From positions 124,001-188,000 of the forward strand of contig CBHWDO010000004.1 of the NCBI GenBank assembly GCA_966112615.1: a stretch of DNA of 64,000 bases, in the 5' to 3' direction. The notes below the pieces were generated by a model that was not told where the DNA came from, searched no databases, and saw only the letters and a program-made list of their open reading frames with translations. Source of the stretch: Flavitalea sp966112615. Lineage in GTDB: Bacteria; Bacteroidota; Bacteroidia; Chitinophagales; Chitinophagaceae. The position numbers and the translations under genes were made by a program. Below are positions 45,311 to 54,094 of the stretch, piece after piece. How positions within the stretch are numbered: position 1 is the stretch's first letter; each line of letters opens with the position of its first letter.

Positions 45311-45340
45311 AATTAGTTCCTGAGTCCTATCTACCCAAAA
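45308..45340 (-). promoter_or_regulatory. cys operon promoter
   Basis: Minus strand: -33 TTTTG (45336-45340), 20-nt spacer, -7 TAATTTTG (45308-45315), a full match to the Bacteroidota consensus TTTG/TAnnTTTG. The transcript would begin about 15 nt before the leader ATG. Confidence 0.82.
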
Positions 45341-45447
45341 GAAATTTCGGGAATCTGTTAAAAATGCTGCGTGCGAACATTTGTTAGTCAGCCATTTAGT
45401 ATTAGAAATCAGGTTATTAATGTAGCTTAACCAATCAAAAAATTAAT

Positions 45448-45894
45448 ATGAAGTACTTAACCTTGATCCTTATTGCCATCGTTATCTATTCTTGTTTAGA
45501 ACAGGAAAAGAAGCCTTCCAATCCTATGGTAGGCTCCTGGAAACTCTTAACCGGGACCCTGATCGCGAAAGACGATACTGTTATTACGGATTATACTGTA
45601 ACCAACTCCTTTATCAAGATCATCAACGAAACACATTTTGCTTTCCTCCTTCATGATCTGAAAAAAGGTCAGCAGGATTCGCCAATATTTAGTTCCGGAG
45701 GCGGACCATATTCATACAAAGACGGCAGCTATACGGAACACCTGGAATATTGCACAGCAAGGGATTGGGAAGGACATGATTTCACTTTCAATATTGAATT
45801 CAAAGGTGATACGATGATCCAGCGTGGAATAGAAAAAATCGACAGTTTAGGAATTGAAAGACTTAATATCGAGAAATACTTAAAAATTAAATAG
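45448..45894 (+). CDS. Small lipoprotein, lipocalin-like
   Basis: 148 residues. Lipoprotein signal with lipobox IYSC (Cys at residue 15). The mature part starts with a NPMVGSWKLLTGT segment like that of lipocalin-like and DUF4488-type domains that form a small beta barrel, and ends GDTMIQRGIEKIDSLGIERLNIEKY. Ligand and role are unknown. It is divergent from the cys operon and 39 bp upstream of map, so the two may be co-transcribed. Confidence 0.75.
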   Translation: MKYLTLILIAIVIYSCLEQEKKPSNPMVGSWKLLTGTLIAKDDTVITDYTVTNSFIKIINETHFAFLLHDLKKGQQDSPIFSSGGGPYSYKDGSYTEHLEYCTARDWEGHDFTFNIEFKGDTMIQRGIEKIDSLGIERLNIEKYLKIK

Positions 45895-45933
45895 AACTTC
45901 GCACCCATTTTTCATTATACATTTTTTAATACC

Positions 45934-46692
45934 ATGTCCATTACTTCCGATACAGAACTCATCGCCATGCAACAAGTCAGCGATGTTGTTGCACATACCC
46001 TGAATGAAATGATCAACTTTGCCAAACCAGGCATGAGTACCAAAGAACTCGATGAATTCGGAGGCAGCATCCTGCAAAGCTTTGGTGCAAGATCAGCACC
46101 ATCTTTTGATTATGATTTCCCGGGTTGGACATGCATCAGTGTAGGAAAAGAATTTTGTCATGGTATACCTTCTGCAACCCGTATCCTGCAGGAAGGAGAT
46201 CTTATAAATATTGATGTTTCCGCAGAATTGAATGGGTACTATTCAGACAACGGCTGTTCATTCGTACTAGGACCGGATATTCATGGTCACCAGAAATTGG
46301 TGGATGCCTCCAAACAAATCCTTCTTAAAGCACTCAGCAACATTAAGGGAGGAGTAAAGATTTCAGACATCGGGCATTTAATTGAAACAGAAGCGAAGAA
46401 GCAGGGATTTAAAGTAATCAAGAATTTGACCGGCCATGGCATAGGAAGAAAACTACATGAAGAACCTTCTGAAATTGCCAACTACAGGGATAAATACAAT
46501 ACTCAGCGATTTAAAAAAAATTCGGTAGTAGCCATAGAAACTTTTATAACAACGGTATCAAACAATGCCATCACCCTCGAAGATGGCTGGACCATGGTTG
46601 GTGACAGAGGCGGATACATGGCCCAGCACGAACATACCATTGTTGTTACGGATAAGGAACCCATAATTCTGACAAAAAAGAATATGATTTGA
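45934..46692 (+). CDS. map: Methionine aminopeptidase, type I
   Basis: 252 residues. Removes N-terminal methionine. Metal ligands: Asp in INIDVSAELNGYYSDNG (two Asp), His in GHGIGRKLHEEP, Glu in AIETFITT and Glu in QHEHTIVV; substrate His in EFCHGIP. No N-terminal zinc/SH3 extension. It is not in a ribosomal-protein operon, so it may be an extra copy. It converges with the next gene, 3 bp apart. Confidence 0.94.
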   Translation: MSITSDTELIAMQQVSDVVAHTLNEMINFAKPGMSTKELDEFGGSILQSFGARSAPSFDYDFPGWTCISVGKEFCHGIPSATRILQEGDLINIDVSAELNGYYSDNGCSFVLGPDIHGHQKLVDASKQILLKALSNIKGGVKISDIGHLIETEAKKQGFKVIKNLTGHGIGRKLHEEPSEIANYRDKYNTQRFKKNSVVAIETFITTVSNNAITLEDGWTMVGDRGGYMAQHEHTIVVTDKEPIILTKKNMI

Positions 46693-46695
46693 TTT

Positions 46696-48771
46696 CTACT
46701 GCAGGTATATTGTTTGAGTGAATGCGCCATTCACAGCAGCATCCCACACTTCAAGTCTTGCCCATGTACGTCCGGATAGATCTAGTTCATAACTGAATTG
46801 TTTTTTACCAAAAGGAACAGTATGATCTAGATTTATCCGATGACGATAAGTCTTTTTTCCATCGCCTGAAATTATCATGGCATATTGGAGTGGAAAAGTC
46901 CAATTAACAGAAAAATTTACTCTTGCTTTTTTATTATTAAGCAGCGCCGTTTCACCAGTTGATTTCCCGTTAATGGTAAATGAAGGCAATAACACTTCAC
47001 CTGTAGACGAAAAGAATTTTCCTTTCTGCATGGCGTCTACAACAGGTTGCCAGCCTTTATTGAATGAAGGTAATTTATCAAGCAAGAGATAATTCACATT
47101 CATGTGAGCATACATTTCGTTTTCCGGTTCAATGGTAAAGAGATCAGCCTCAGCAATGATCTTTTTTTGGAGTCCCCAATTGTTCATATCATCCAGCAGG
47201 TCCAACACTCGTACACCCAACCGGTCTATTGAAAGGTCCGCCGGCATTGGTTTCCAGGCGCCGCCTAAGAACCTGTCGGATAAAAAGAAAGATTCGTTTT
47301 TATATTTATCCGGAAAGCCGGTTGAACCTTTGGTTCTTGGATGGGCAGTCCATGCAAGGCCTTTCTCCTGGTTAAGCAAATCGAGCATTTCTTTAGCATT
47401 TCCTACCCTATAGATCTTACCAAGTTGAGGATCATTTGTCACAAAGGGCTGATCTTTTTTCCTTGACATGATCCAATACACAGGTTTAGGAAAGATCTGT
47501 AACCAGTGTCCACCAAAGAATTCATTTGGTTCTTCACCCGGCAGAAGCAAAAATTTGTCATTGGAAAATCTTACACACATATCAAACAGCGCTTTCAATT
47601 CTTTCAAACGCAAAGAATCAGGCCCTAGCGGATGAGCTGTATAGTGAAATTCTCCCAGGTGAACGATGTCAATACCTATGTCTTCAAATACCTTTACAAA
47701 TGAAGGTTTTGCTGGTACCGGTTTATTTGCCAGCACAACATTCATTATATATTCATTATGAAAATGACTGGCCATTCTTTTATATCCTTCTAATGGCGCA
47801 TAAGCATCGCCGTTAGTAAATCTCTTTATCTCTTCAAGCGTATGATTTGGTTTTTTATCACTCACATAACAGAAAAAATTCAAACGTTGATCAGTTCCGG
47901 GTGGAGCGTTGAACCAGGGAACAAATCTTCGGTCACCGTAAAGATCCTGTCGTATTCCTATTCCATATCCATCGATCATCTTCCTGTACTGGTTACCATG
48001 CCAGCCAAATTTCAAATTGAATGCCTCATCAAGTGGATAAAAATATTGATGCGGAGCAGGAAACACGGCAACACTTCCTTTCTCTGTTTCACCTAAAATC
48101 GTACGATATTTGACCGCTTGATTGATAGCTGTGTCGCTAAATGTTGGAGTTTGCTGTTGCATTTTTTCGTATACATCCGAAAAAGCGATATTCTTCCACG
48201 GTAATTCTTTTGCAACAAGTCCTGCATCATATAGGATGGCTGTAGAATCCTTAAGGGTACTAATCACCGCCGCAATATTGAACAATGGAGATCCATTGAA
48301 AAAAGTCAACTCAAGATGTCCATCAAATCCTGGTGCCGACAGTTTTCCAATGGAAACAACAGTTCTGGAACCAAAGGATCTAACACTTGCCGAATCCTTT
48401 TTAAACTCTACCAGGTGCGACTGGAATGGCTTCAATGGAACCTTATCAAAGAAAATATTCCATCCATTCTGAGAAACAAGGTCGCGCTTACCAACAGTAA
48501 GCAAAAACTTTGGATCTAACTCTGAAGCAACCTCTGTATACCTCGACCCACTAACATTTCCAAGGCCTTTGATCAAAGGATTGAAATTATCCAGGTCAAG
48601 AATAACTCTTGCGCTTTGTCCCTTACCCGAAGGCCAGGTTACTGACAGCGCTCCATTTGCATTGGTGATATTTACACCATTTTTATTGCTGAAATTTTTC
48701 AGATTGACAGGAACCTGTGAATGAAGAAGGCTAGTTAACAGCAGGCAAATACAAGCGATGAAAAATTTCAT
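46696..48771 (-). CDS. Secreted protein with PHP/CehA-like region, unknown function
   Basis: 691 residues from ATG 48771 (the upstream TTG is unlikely). Signal peptide to about residue 18 (LLTSLLHSQ). Residues ~20-330 form a beta-rich domain. The middle part (about 365-560) has the spaced His/Glu/Asp pattern of PHP/CehA-type metallohydrolases: DIVHLGEFHYTAH, LLLPGEEPNEFFGGHW and LAWTAHPRTKG. The C-terminal ~100 residues look like a beta sandwich (INGKSTGETALLNNKKARVNFSV). The family assignment is by motif spacing only, and the substrate is unknown. Confidence 0.6.
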   Translation of the reverse strand: MKFFIACICLLLTSLLHSQVPVNLKNFSNKNGVNITNANGALSVTWPSGKGQSARVILDLDNFNPLIKGLGNVSGSRYTEVASELDPKFLLTVGKRDLVSQNGWNIFFDKVPLKPFQSHLVEFKKDSASVRSFGSRTVVSIGKLSAPGFDGHLELTFFNGSPLFNIAAVISTLKDSTAILYDAGLVAKELPWKNIAFSDVYEKMQQQTPTFSDTAINQAVKYRTILGETEKGSVAVFPAPHQYFYPLDEAFNLKFGWHGNQYRKMIDGYGIGIRQDLYGDRRFVPWFNAPPGTDQRLNFFCYVSDKKPNHTLEEIKRFTNGDAYAPLEGYKRMASHFHNEYIMNVVLANKPVPAKPSFVKVFEDIGIDIVHLGEFHYTAHPLGPDSLRLKELKALFDMCVRFSNDKFLLLPGEEPNEFFGGHWLQIFPKPVYWIMSRKKDQPFVTNDPQLGKIYRVGNAKEMLDLLNQEKGLAWTAHPRTKGSTGFPDKYKNESFFLSDRFLGGAWKPMPADLSIDRLGVRVLDLLDDMNNWGLQKKIIAEADLFTIEPENEMYAHMNVNYLLLDKLPSFNKGWQPVVDAMQKGKFFSSTGEVLLPSFTINGKSTGETALLNNKKARVNFSVNWTFPLQYAMIISGDGKKTYRHRINLDHTVPFGKKQFSYELDLSGRTWARLEVWDAAVNGAFTQTIYLQ

Positions 48772-48897
48772 GGCCAAACTTTAAGGTTAATGGTAAAAAT
48801 GAATCAGGCGATAATATGACAAAGAATTCTATAGTCCACCGATTAACTGGATTTTAATCAAGATATTAATCTTAACCAATCATAAATCTTGACAAAT

Positions 48898-48927
48898 AAA
48901 GGCCGGTTGAAATACATAACCGGCTTT
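48898..48927. other. Terminator-like hairpin between divergent genes
   Basis: AAAGgCCGGTT / AACCGGCTTT stem with one bulged G, 9-nt loop. It sits between two divergently transcribed genes, where no terminator is expected; it may end a short untranslated transcript or lie in the leader of the S41 gene. Confidence 0.4.
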
Positions 48928-48976
48928 ATGCTTATTAGCGGAATGCTTAATTTTAGATCCAACCCACGCCTTTAAC

Positions 48977-50374
48977 ATGAGAATCATCCTTGCCTGTATT
49001 TGCACCTTCATCTTTTCTTCCACCTTTTCGCAGGAATGCGATTGCAGTTCACAACTATCCTATGTAGTGGATTATTATGAGCATAACAGTCCGGCCTTCC
49101 AAAAAATTAAGGCACATCCAAAAATGCTGAAGTACTATCACGAAGAACTAAAGAAAGTTCAAAAAAAAGCAGCATTGGAAAAGGATATTGACAGGTGTAT
49201 TTTTCATCTTGATAAATATGTTGTATTGTTAGAAGACCATCACAGTGGAATCGGATATAACCTGAAAAGAAAAGATCTCAGCTCTGATGAAAAGATAGAA
49301 GCTTTTAAACATTCAACAGAATACCAACGATTCAAAAAGATCGCTATTGATACCATATTCATTATACCATCACTGCAATCAAAGAAAACTGATGAAGTAA
49401 AAGGAATATACAGTGATGGACGAAATTTAATTTTTGGCGTTATACAGGTTAAGGGAAGCAAGGATCTTCTCCAGGGAATTGTCTTGAAAAAGAACAGGGT
49501 GATGGACGTTGGTCATGTTTTACTGGAACTAACCAAAAAAAAGGACGGAACTTATGATGCCATCTATAATGTAGGGCTGCTGGGTTTTAATGTGCAGCAG
49601 TTGTATAAGAATATCAATATTGAGAATGGACAAATGCCTTACTTCGGATTTTCAAAAGCAGGAGGAACATTAACGCAGAAATATAATTACGAATTCAGAG
49701 CATTAGATGATTCAACCAATTATTTAAAATTGAAATCTTTTGATAGAAGTCTGACCAAGGAATTGGATTCATTTTACTCTACCATTCATGATCAGTTGAT
49801 CAGCAAACCCTACCTGGTAGTAGATATTAGGGACAATGGAGGAGGAAGTGAAAGCTCTTATTTCAAATTACTTCCTTATGTATATACCAATCCATTAAAG
49901 ATAGATTCTGCACAGATTTGGGTTTCACCTGACAATATTAAGCGATATGAAGAAAGTTCAAGACCCGACGAGGAATTAATTGATAGAATGAAAAAATCCA
50001 CCCCATACAGTTTCATTCCATTTACCGAAGAGGCAGCCACCACATGGGAATTAAATAGCTCAACTAAATATCCTTCCAGGGTTGCCCTGCTTTATAACAG
50101 GGGATCAGCCAGTGCTGCAGAAGGCATGATCATGTATTTCAGGCAAAGCAGTAAAGTAATTACAGTTGGTGAAAATTCCGGAGGATATATAGGATATGGA
50201 AATGTGATGGATGCACCCACTCCTTGCGGAACCTATGTTATCAAGAATACTACAACGAAATATGCACAGAAATCAAAGTATGAATTTGTAGGCATTCCAC
50301 CTCAATTCACACCTGGGAAAAAAGAAGACTGGATTAAATTCGCACAGCAGAAACTTAAATCAAATCGACCATGA
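48977..50374 (+). CDS. S41-family peptidase
   Basis: 465 residues. Signal peptide to about residue 19 (SSTFSQ). The N-terminal half is helical and carries no clear PDZ domain. The S41 core has LVVDIRDNGGGSESSYFKLL and the nucleophile Ser in YNRGSASAAEGMIMYF, followed by GENSGGYIGYGNV. Periplasmic or surface proteolysis is expected; no substrate clue. It overlaps the nitrilase-like gene by 4 bp, starting a five-gene run on the plus strand. Confidence 0.88.
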   Translation: MRIILACICTFIFSSTFSQECDCSSQLSYVVDYYEHNSPAFQKIKAHPKMLKYYHEELKKVQKKAALEKDIDRCIFHLDKYVVLLEDHHSGIGYNLKRKDLSSDEKIEAFKHSTEYQRFKKIAIDTIFIIPSLQSKKTDEVKGIYSDGRNLIFGVIQVKGSKDLLQGIVLKKNRVMDVGHVLLELTKKKDGTYDAIYNVGLLGFNVQQLYKNINIENGQMPYFGFSKAGGTLTQKYNYEFRALDDSTNYLKLKSFDRSLTKELDSFYSTIHDQLISKPYLVVDIRDNGGGSESSYFKLLPYVYTNPLKIDSAQIWVSPDNIKRYEESSRPDEELIDRMKKSTPYSFIPFTEEAATTWELNSSTKYPSRVALLYNRGSASAAEGMIMYFRQSSKVITVGENSGGYIGYGNVMDAPTPCGTYVIKNTTTKYAQKSKYEFVGIPPQFTPGKKEDWIKFAQQKLKSNRP

Positions 50375-51096
50375 AAATTGCAGCAGCACAGGTAAGACCA
50401 GCGAAAGGTATTTTAAGATCTAACATTGACAAACAGCTTCAATGGGCCATTACTGCAAAACAAAATGGTGCAGATGCCATCTTTTTTCCGGAGTTATCCC
50501 TAACAAGTTATGATTCAAAATTTGCAGGCAAATGGGCAATAGATGACGCAGATTCGATATTAGATCCCTTTAAACAGTTTAGTAATACCCATAACATCCT
50601 GATCGGAACCGGCATACCAACTAAAGGAAATAATGGAACACTGATCAGTATGATGGTATTTCAACCAGGTGCAGAAAGGCAACGATATTCGAAGCAATTG
50701 TTGCATGAGGATGAATTACCCTATTTTATTTCCGGAGATACAGAACTCATCATAAGTTTTATGGGGGAGAGAATTGCACCAGCCATATGTTATGAAAGTT
50801 TACAGCCCTCACATAACAACAAAGCTATTCAACAGGGTGCAACAATGTATATTGCAAGCGTTGCCAAATCAGCAAAAGGAGTTGATAATGCATATATTCA
50901 TTTTGAAAATTTTTCCGCAAACGCTGGTATTCCAGTGTTAATGAGTAATAGTCTTGGCCCTTGCGATGACTTTATCAGTGTTGGAAGAAGTGCAGCATGG
51001 ACAAAAGAAGGGAAACTATCAGGAAATCTTGATGACCTAAAAGAAGGTTTGATAATATTTGATAAACATACAGAAAACTCGGTTAACATCAGATGA
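50371..51096 (+). CDS. Carbon-nitrogen hydrolase (nitrilase superfamily)
   Basis: 241 residues. The catalytic triad is visible: Glu in FFPELSLTSYD, Lys in RYSKQLLHEDE and Cys in IAPAICYESLQP. Cytosolic; amides or nitriles are the usual substrates, the specific one unknown. Translationally coupled (4-bp overlaps) to the S41 peptidase before it and the GNAT gene after it. Confidence 0.92.
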   Translation: MKIAAAQVRPAKGILRSNIDKQLQWAITAKQNGADAIFFPELSLTSYDSKFAGKWAIDDADSILDPFKQFSNTHNILIGTGIPTKGNNGTLISMMVFQPGAERQRYSKQLLHEDELPYFISGDTELIISFMGERIAPAICYESLQPSHNNKAIQQGATMYIASVAKSAKGVDNAYIHFENFSANAGIPVLMSNSLGPCDDFISVGRSAAWTKEGKLSGNLDDLKEGLIIFDKHTENSVNIR

Positions 51097-51623
51097 TTAG
51101 CATAAGAAAGATCAATGAATCTGAAGTGAAGCAACTTCAGGACATCAGCAGGAAGACATTCTTTGAAACCTTTGCAGAAAGTAATTCTGCAGAAAATATG
51201 AAGAAATACCTGGAAGAAAATTTATCAACAGAACGGCTGTCATCTGAGCTCAACAATCCATCATCCTTATTTTATTTGGCAGAGATGGATAAAGAAGTGA
51301 TTGGTTACCTTAAGCTAAATAAAGGTGATGCTCAAACGGAATTAAATGATAATAGATCTCTTGAGATTGAAAGGATCTATGTGTTAAAACAATAACAGGG
51401 ACTAAAAGTAGGTCAACAGCTGTTCACTTTTGCCATTAATGTTGCAAAAGAAATAAATGCTGATTATGTTTGGCTGGGTGTATGGGAAAATAATACCAAA
51501 GCCATCAATTTTTATAAGAAAAACGGGTTTGTGGAATTCGACAGGCACAAATTTATACTCGGTGTTGATGAACAAACTGACATCATGATGAAGTTGAAAA
51601 TTAATGCTGATCGGACCTTATAA
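51093..51623 (+). pseudogene. GNAT acetyltransferase interrupted by an in-frame TAA
   Basis: The frame starts ATG 51093 (4-bp overlap with the nitrilase) and reads to 51392 (LEIERIYVLKQ), then has TAA at 51393-51395, and continues in the same frame as QGLKVGQQLFTFAI..DYVWLGVWENNTKAINFYKKNGFVEFD to TAA 51621. The part after the stop is the acetyl-CoA-binding half of a GNAT fold, and an aromatic residue (Tyr, TAC or TAT) is usual just before QG. So a single substitution can explain the break. The 100-residue N-terminal piece alone would lack the cofactor site. A sequencing error cannot be excluded. Confidence 0.85.
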
Positions 51624-51635
51624 TAAATTGCAGTT

Positions 51636-52379
51636 ATGGCCAGAATTTCATTTTTAATTGCATTTCTCTTTATCATCACTCCTTTAAGTTACAGCCAGGT
51701 TGTAAAGTTTGAACTGATCAAAGAAAAAACTCTTCGTTACGAAACGGATGACACCACCCTGGTCTACCCAATATTTCATTTCAAAAACAAAAACTTTTCG
51801 CAACTGGTCAATAAGACAGTCAGGAATGAATTTTACGAATTCTACGATATCAACCGTGCATTGCCAATCAAAGCAGCATTGAAAACTATTGGCAAAGATG
51901 GATTGACAGAACTTGGCTATGAGATCCACCTGGATGATCAACAATTTTTCTCTTTTGAATTATACCAGGAATGGCTTGCTGCCTACCCCACAAGCGGACA
52001 AATGTATTTCAGCTTTGATAAACAATCAGGCAGGCAATTAACCCTGGATAGCCTGATCATCCCTTCACGAATAAAAGATTTCGAGAAATTGGTAAAGTCA
52101 ATCTGGAAGGACTCCTTAACTAAATACCGAAAGGAACTAAAAGTACAACTAAAGAATGGGGACATTGATTCTATTGATTATGAATCGAGCCTTGAATATT
52201 TAAAAGATGATTGTTTATCATCATACTCAACAACAAATTTTAAGCTTACAAAAGGACAGGTTGAAGTATTTTTTGCATGCGGATTTCCTCATGTGATGTT
52301 ACCTTTAGATCCTTCCGGAGGCATTAGTTTATCTTTTGACAGAATAAAGAATTACTTGCGACCGGCATACAAACCTTGA
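51636..52379 (+). CDS. DUF3298/RsiV-like secreted protein
   Basis: 247 residues. Signal peptide (to about SYSQ, residue 21), then a domain resembling DUF4163/DUF3298 (RsiV-type): FELIKEKTLRYETDDTTLVYPIFH and the C-terminal TKGQVEVFFACGFPHVMLPLDPSGGISLSFDRIKNYL. Function not known. It starts 12 bp after the broken GNAT gene and lies 5 bp before the WYL regulator. Confidence 0.75.
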   Translation: MARISFLIAFLFIITPLSYSQVVKFELIKEKTLRYETDDTTLVYPIFHFKNKNFSQLVNKTVRNEFYEFYDINRALPIKAALKTIGKDGLTELGYEIHLDDQQFFSFELYQEWLAAYPTSGQMYFSFDKQSGRQLTLDSLIIPSRIKDFEKLVKSIWKDSLTKYRKELKVQLKNGDIDSIDYESSLEYLKDDCLSSYSTTNFKLTKGQVEVFFACGFPHVMLPLDPSGGISLSFDRIKNYLRPAYKP

Positions 52380-52384
52380 TCCTT

Positions 52385-53347
52385 ATGTTGAATGATGAAC
52401 TTAACCGATTTGATCGGACTTTATCCATATTGATCCTGCTTCAATCGAAGAAGCTGGTGAAAGCCCAGGAAATTGCTGATAAATTCAATGTAAGTCTTCG
52501 AACAATTTACCGCGATATCAAATCACTGGAAGCCGCCGGAGTTCCTATCATTGGAGAAGCCGGATCAGGTTATACCATCATGGAAGGATATCGCCTCCCT
52601 CCTATCATGTTCTCCAAAGAGGAAGCCGGAAGTTTTGTTGCAGCGGAAAAGCTGATGCAAAAATTTACTGATGCAGGTCTTGGAAAATATTTTGACAGTG
52701 CAATGCGCAAGGTTAAATCAGTATTGAAGGGACAGGAAAAAGATTGGATCGCCGCATTGGAAAAACAGGTCTGGGCAGTTCAGTCATCAGAATTATTTAA
52801 TAAGAATGTTCCGAATGCACTGGAGATCCTATTTAACAGCATTGGTGGGCAGACACAGGTGGTGATAGATTACAACCGTTTGGGTTCATCACAATCAGAA
52901 CGAAGAAATATCGAACCTATTGGAGTCTACCACGATATCAATCACTGGTACCTGTTTGCATTTTGTCATTTAAGAAATGATTACAGGAATTTCCGAACAG
53001 ATAGGATTACCTCCATTCAACCCACCGAAACTTTATTCGCAAAGGAACATGATGGTATTGAAGTCCATCGGAAAAGAGAAATGGATGCTTACCAGCAACA
53101 GAAAGTTTTAATTGCTGTTGACAAAGAAATTGTTCCGTATATCTGTGATGATCGTAAGCATTATGGTTTTGTATCACAGGAAGAAAAGGATGACAAGGTA
53201 TACATGACCTTTCAAACCAATCGTTCGATGGAAGGATTGGCCAGATGGTATCTCATGTTCGCAGATTATGCAAAGATCATCGAGCCTGAAAGCTTCAAGG
53301 ATAAAGTCTGCAGAATTGTCGAAAAAGCAAGATTGAATTTGCAGTAA
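52385..53347 (+). CDS. HTH and WYL-domain transcriptional regulator
   Basis: 320 residues from ATG 52385. N-terminal helix-turn-helix of the HTH_11/DeoR-like type (LVKAQEIADKFNVSLRTIYRDIKSLEAAGVPI), then a WYL sensory domain with NIEPIGVYHDINHWYLFAFCHLRNDYRNFRTDRI and the C-terminal extension (SMEGLARWYLMFADYAKI). YafY-like family; the ligand is unknown. Often paired in Bacteroidota with a DinB-type gene, as here with the convergent one. Its stop is 1 nt from a GGGCAGAAC repeat. Confidence 0.9.
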   Translation: MLNDELNRFDRTLSILILLQSKKLVKAQEIADKFNVSLRTIYRDIKSLEAAGVPIIGEAGSGYTIMEGYRLPPIMFSKEEAGSFVAAEKLMQKFTDAGLGKYFDSAMRKVKSVLKGQEKDWIAALEKQVWAVQSSELFNKNVPNALEILFNSIGGQTQVVIDYNRLGSSQSERRNIEPIGVYHDINHWYLFAFCHLRNDYRNFRTDRITSIQPTETLFAKEHDGIEVHRKREMDAYQQQKVLIAVDKEIVPYICDDRKHYGFVSQEEKDDKVYMTFQTNRSMEGLARWYLMFADYAKIIEPESFKDKVCRIVEKARLNLQ

Positions 53348-53489
53348 CGGGCAGACCCGGGCAGAACTCCGGGCAGAACGCCCTTTGGGCGGGCTGAACG
53401 CCGGGTTTTACACCCAACGTTCAGCCCCTGCGCTATGCTTGGTTCTGCCCGGAACGTTCAGCCCCTGCGTTACGCTTGGCTCTGCCCGT
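53348..53489. repeat. GGGCAGAAC/GTTCAGCCC array between two convergent genes
   Basis: Five to six units in both orientations: GGGCAGAAC-GCCCtttGGGC-GGGCTGAAC, then two copies of GTTCAGCCC-CTGCG..GCTTG-G(T/C)TCTGCCC. It fills the entire gap; both flanking stop codons lie 1 nt from the first and last unit. Confidence 0.85.
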
Positions 53490-53981
53490 TTATGGCCTAT
53501 CCCAGAAAAAAGGAGGTTCAATACCCAAAGCCCTCAGGTAAACATATCCCTGTGCACGGTGATGAATTTCATTATCAATGAAATAAAAGATCGATGACCA
53601 TACGGGGTTCTCGTATTTTCCAAATATCATGATCACTTCATGGAAACGATCTGAAGCAATCTGCGGATATAATCTGTTGATCTCTTCAGTAGCTTCATCC
53701 CATGCTTTCAAAATATTTGCTTTCTTATTACCATGTTCGAAGTGCTCAACAAGTTCTCCTGGTTGACCTGTAACTATTTCCCTGATGCCAGGAGCAGCAA
53801 TGCCTAATAATTCCATGATCATTTCAGCATAGGTTCTCATACCACCAATAGAAAACTCAAAAAACTCTTTTTCAGGGAACGCTTCAATGGTTCTGCGTGT
53901 AAGATCACGATGGCCCTGTAAATGTTTGAGTAACTCAGCGGGCTTGATAACTTCATTGATCTGCTTGATTGTCTGTTCCAT
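53490..53981 (-). CDS. DinB-family protein
   Basis: 163 residues from ATG 53981. Four-helix bundle with the presumed metal His residues: LLKHLQGHRDLTRRTI, the middle region with EHFEHGNKKANIL, and FYFIDNEIHHRAQGYVYLRALG. Proteins of this fold include bacillithiol- or mycothiol-dependent transferases, but most members are uncharacterised. It is convergent with the WYL regulator and separated only by a repeat array. Confidence 0.87.
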   Translation of the reverse strand: MEQTIKQINEVIKPAELLKHLQGHRDLTRRTIEAFPEKEFFEFSIGGMRTYAEMIMELLGIAAPGIREIVTGQPGELVEHFEHGNKKANILKAWDEATEEINRLYPQIASDRFHEVIMIFGKYENPVWSSIFYFIDNEIHHRAQGYVYLRALGIEPPFFWDRP

Positions 53982-54094
53982 AATGGTTAATTGAATGATT
54001 TCAACAAAGGAACAACGGGGTAGTGACAAGGGTATGTCAGCAGACCTAAATGAAAAATGAAAAATGTTTAAATTGTCCCATTGAACAACTAATC

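Noticed and set aside
48832..48842. Sulfur-regulon site between the PHP-like and S41 genes
   Set aside because: Only one arm (TAGTCCACCGA) fits; the other side pairs at about 5 of 11 positions.
53385..53597. 70-codon ORF across the repeat array and dinB
   Set aside because: Made of repeat sequence and antisense dinB; no gene features.
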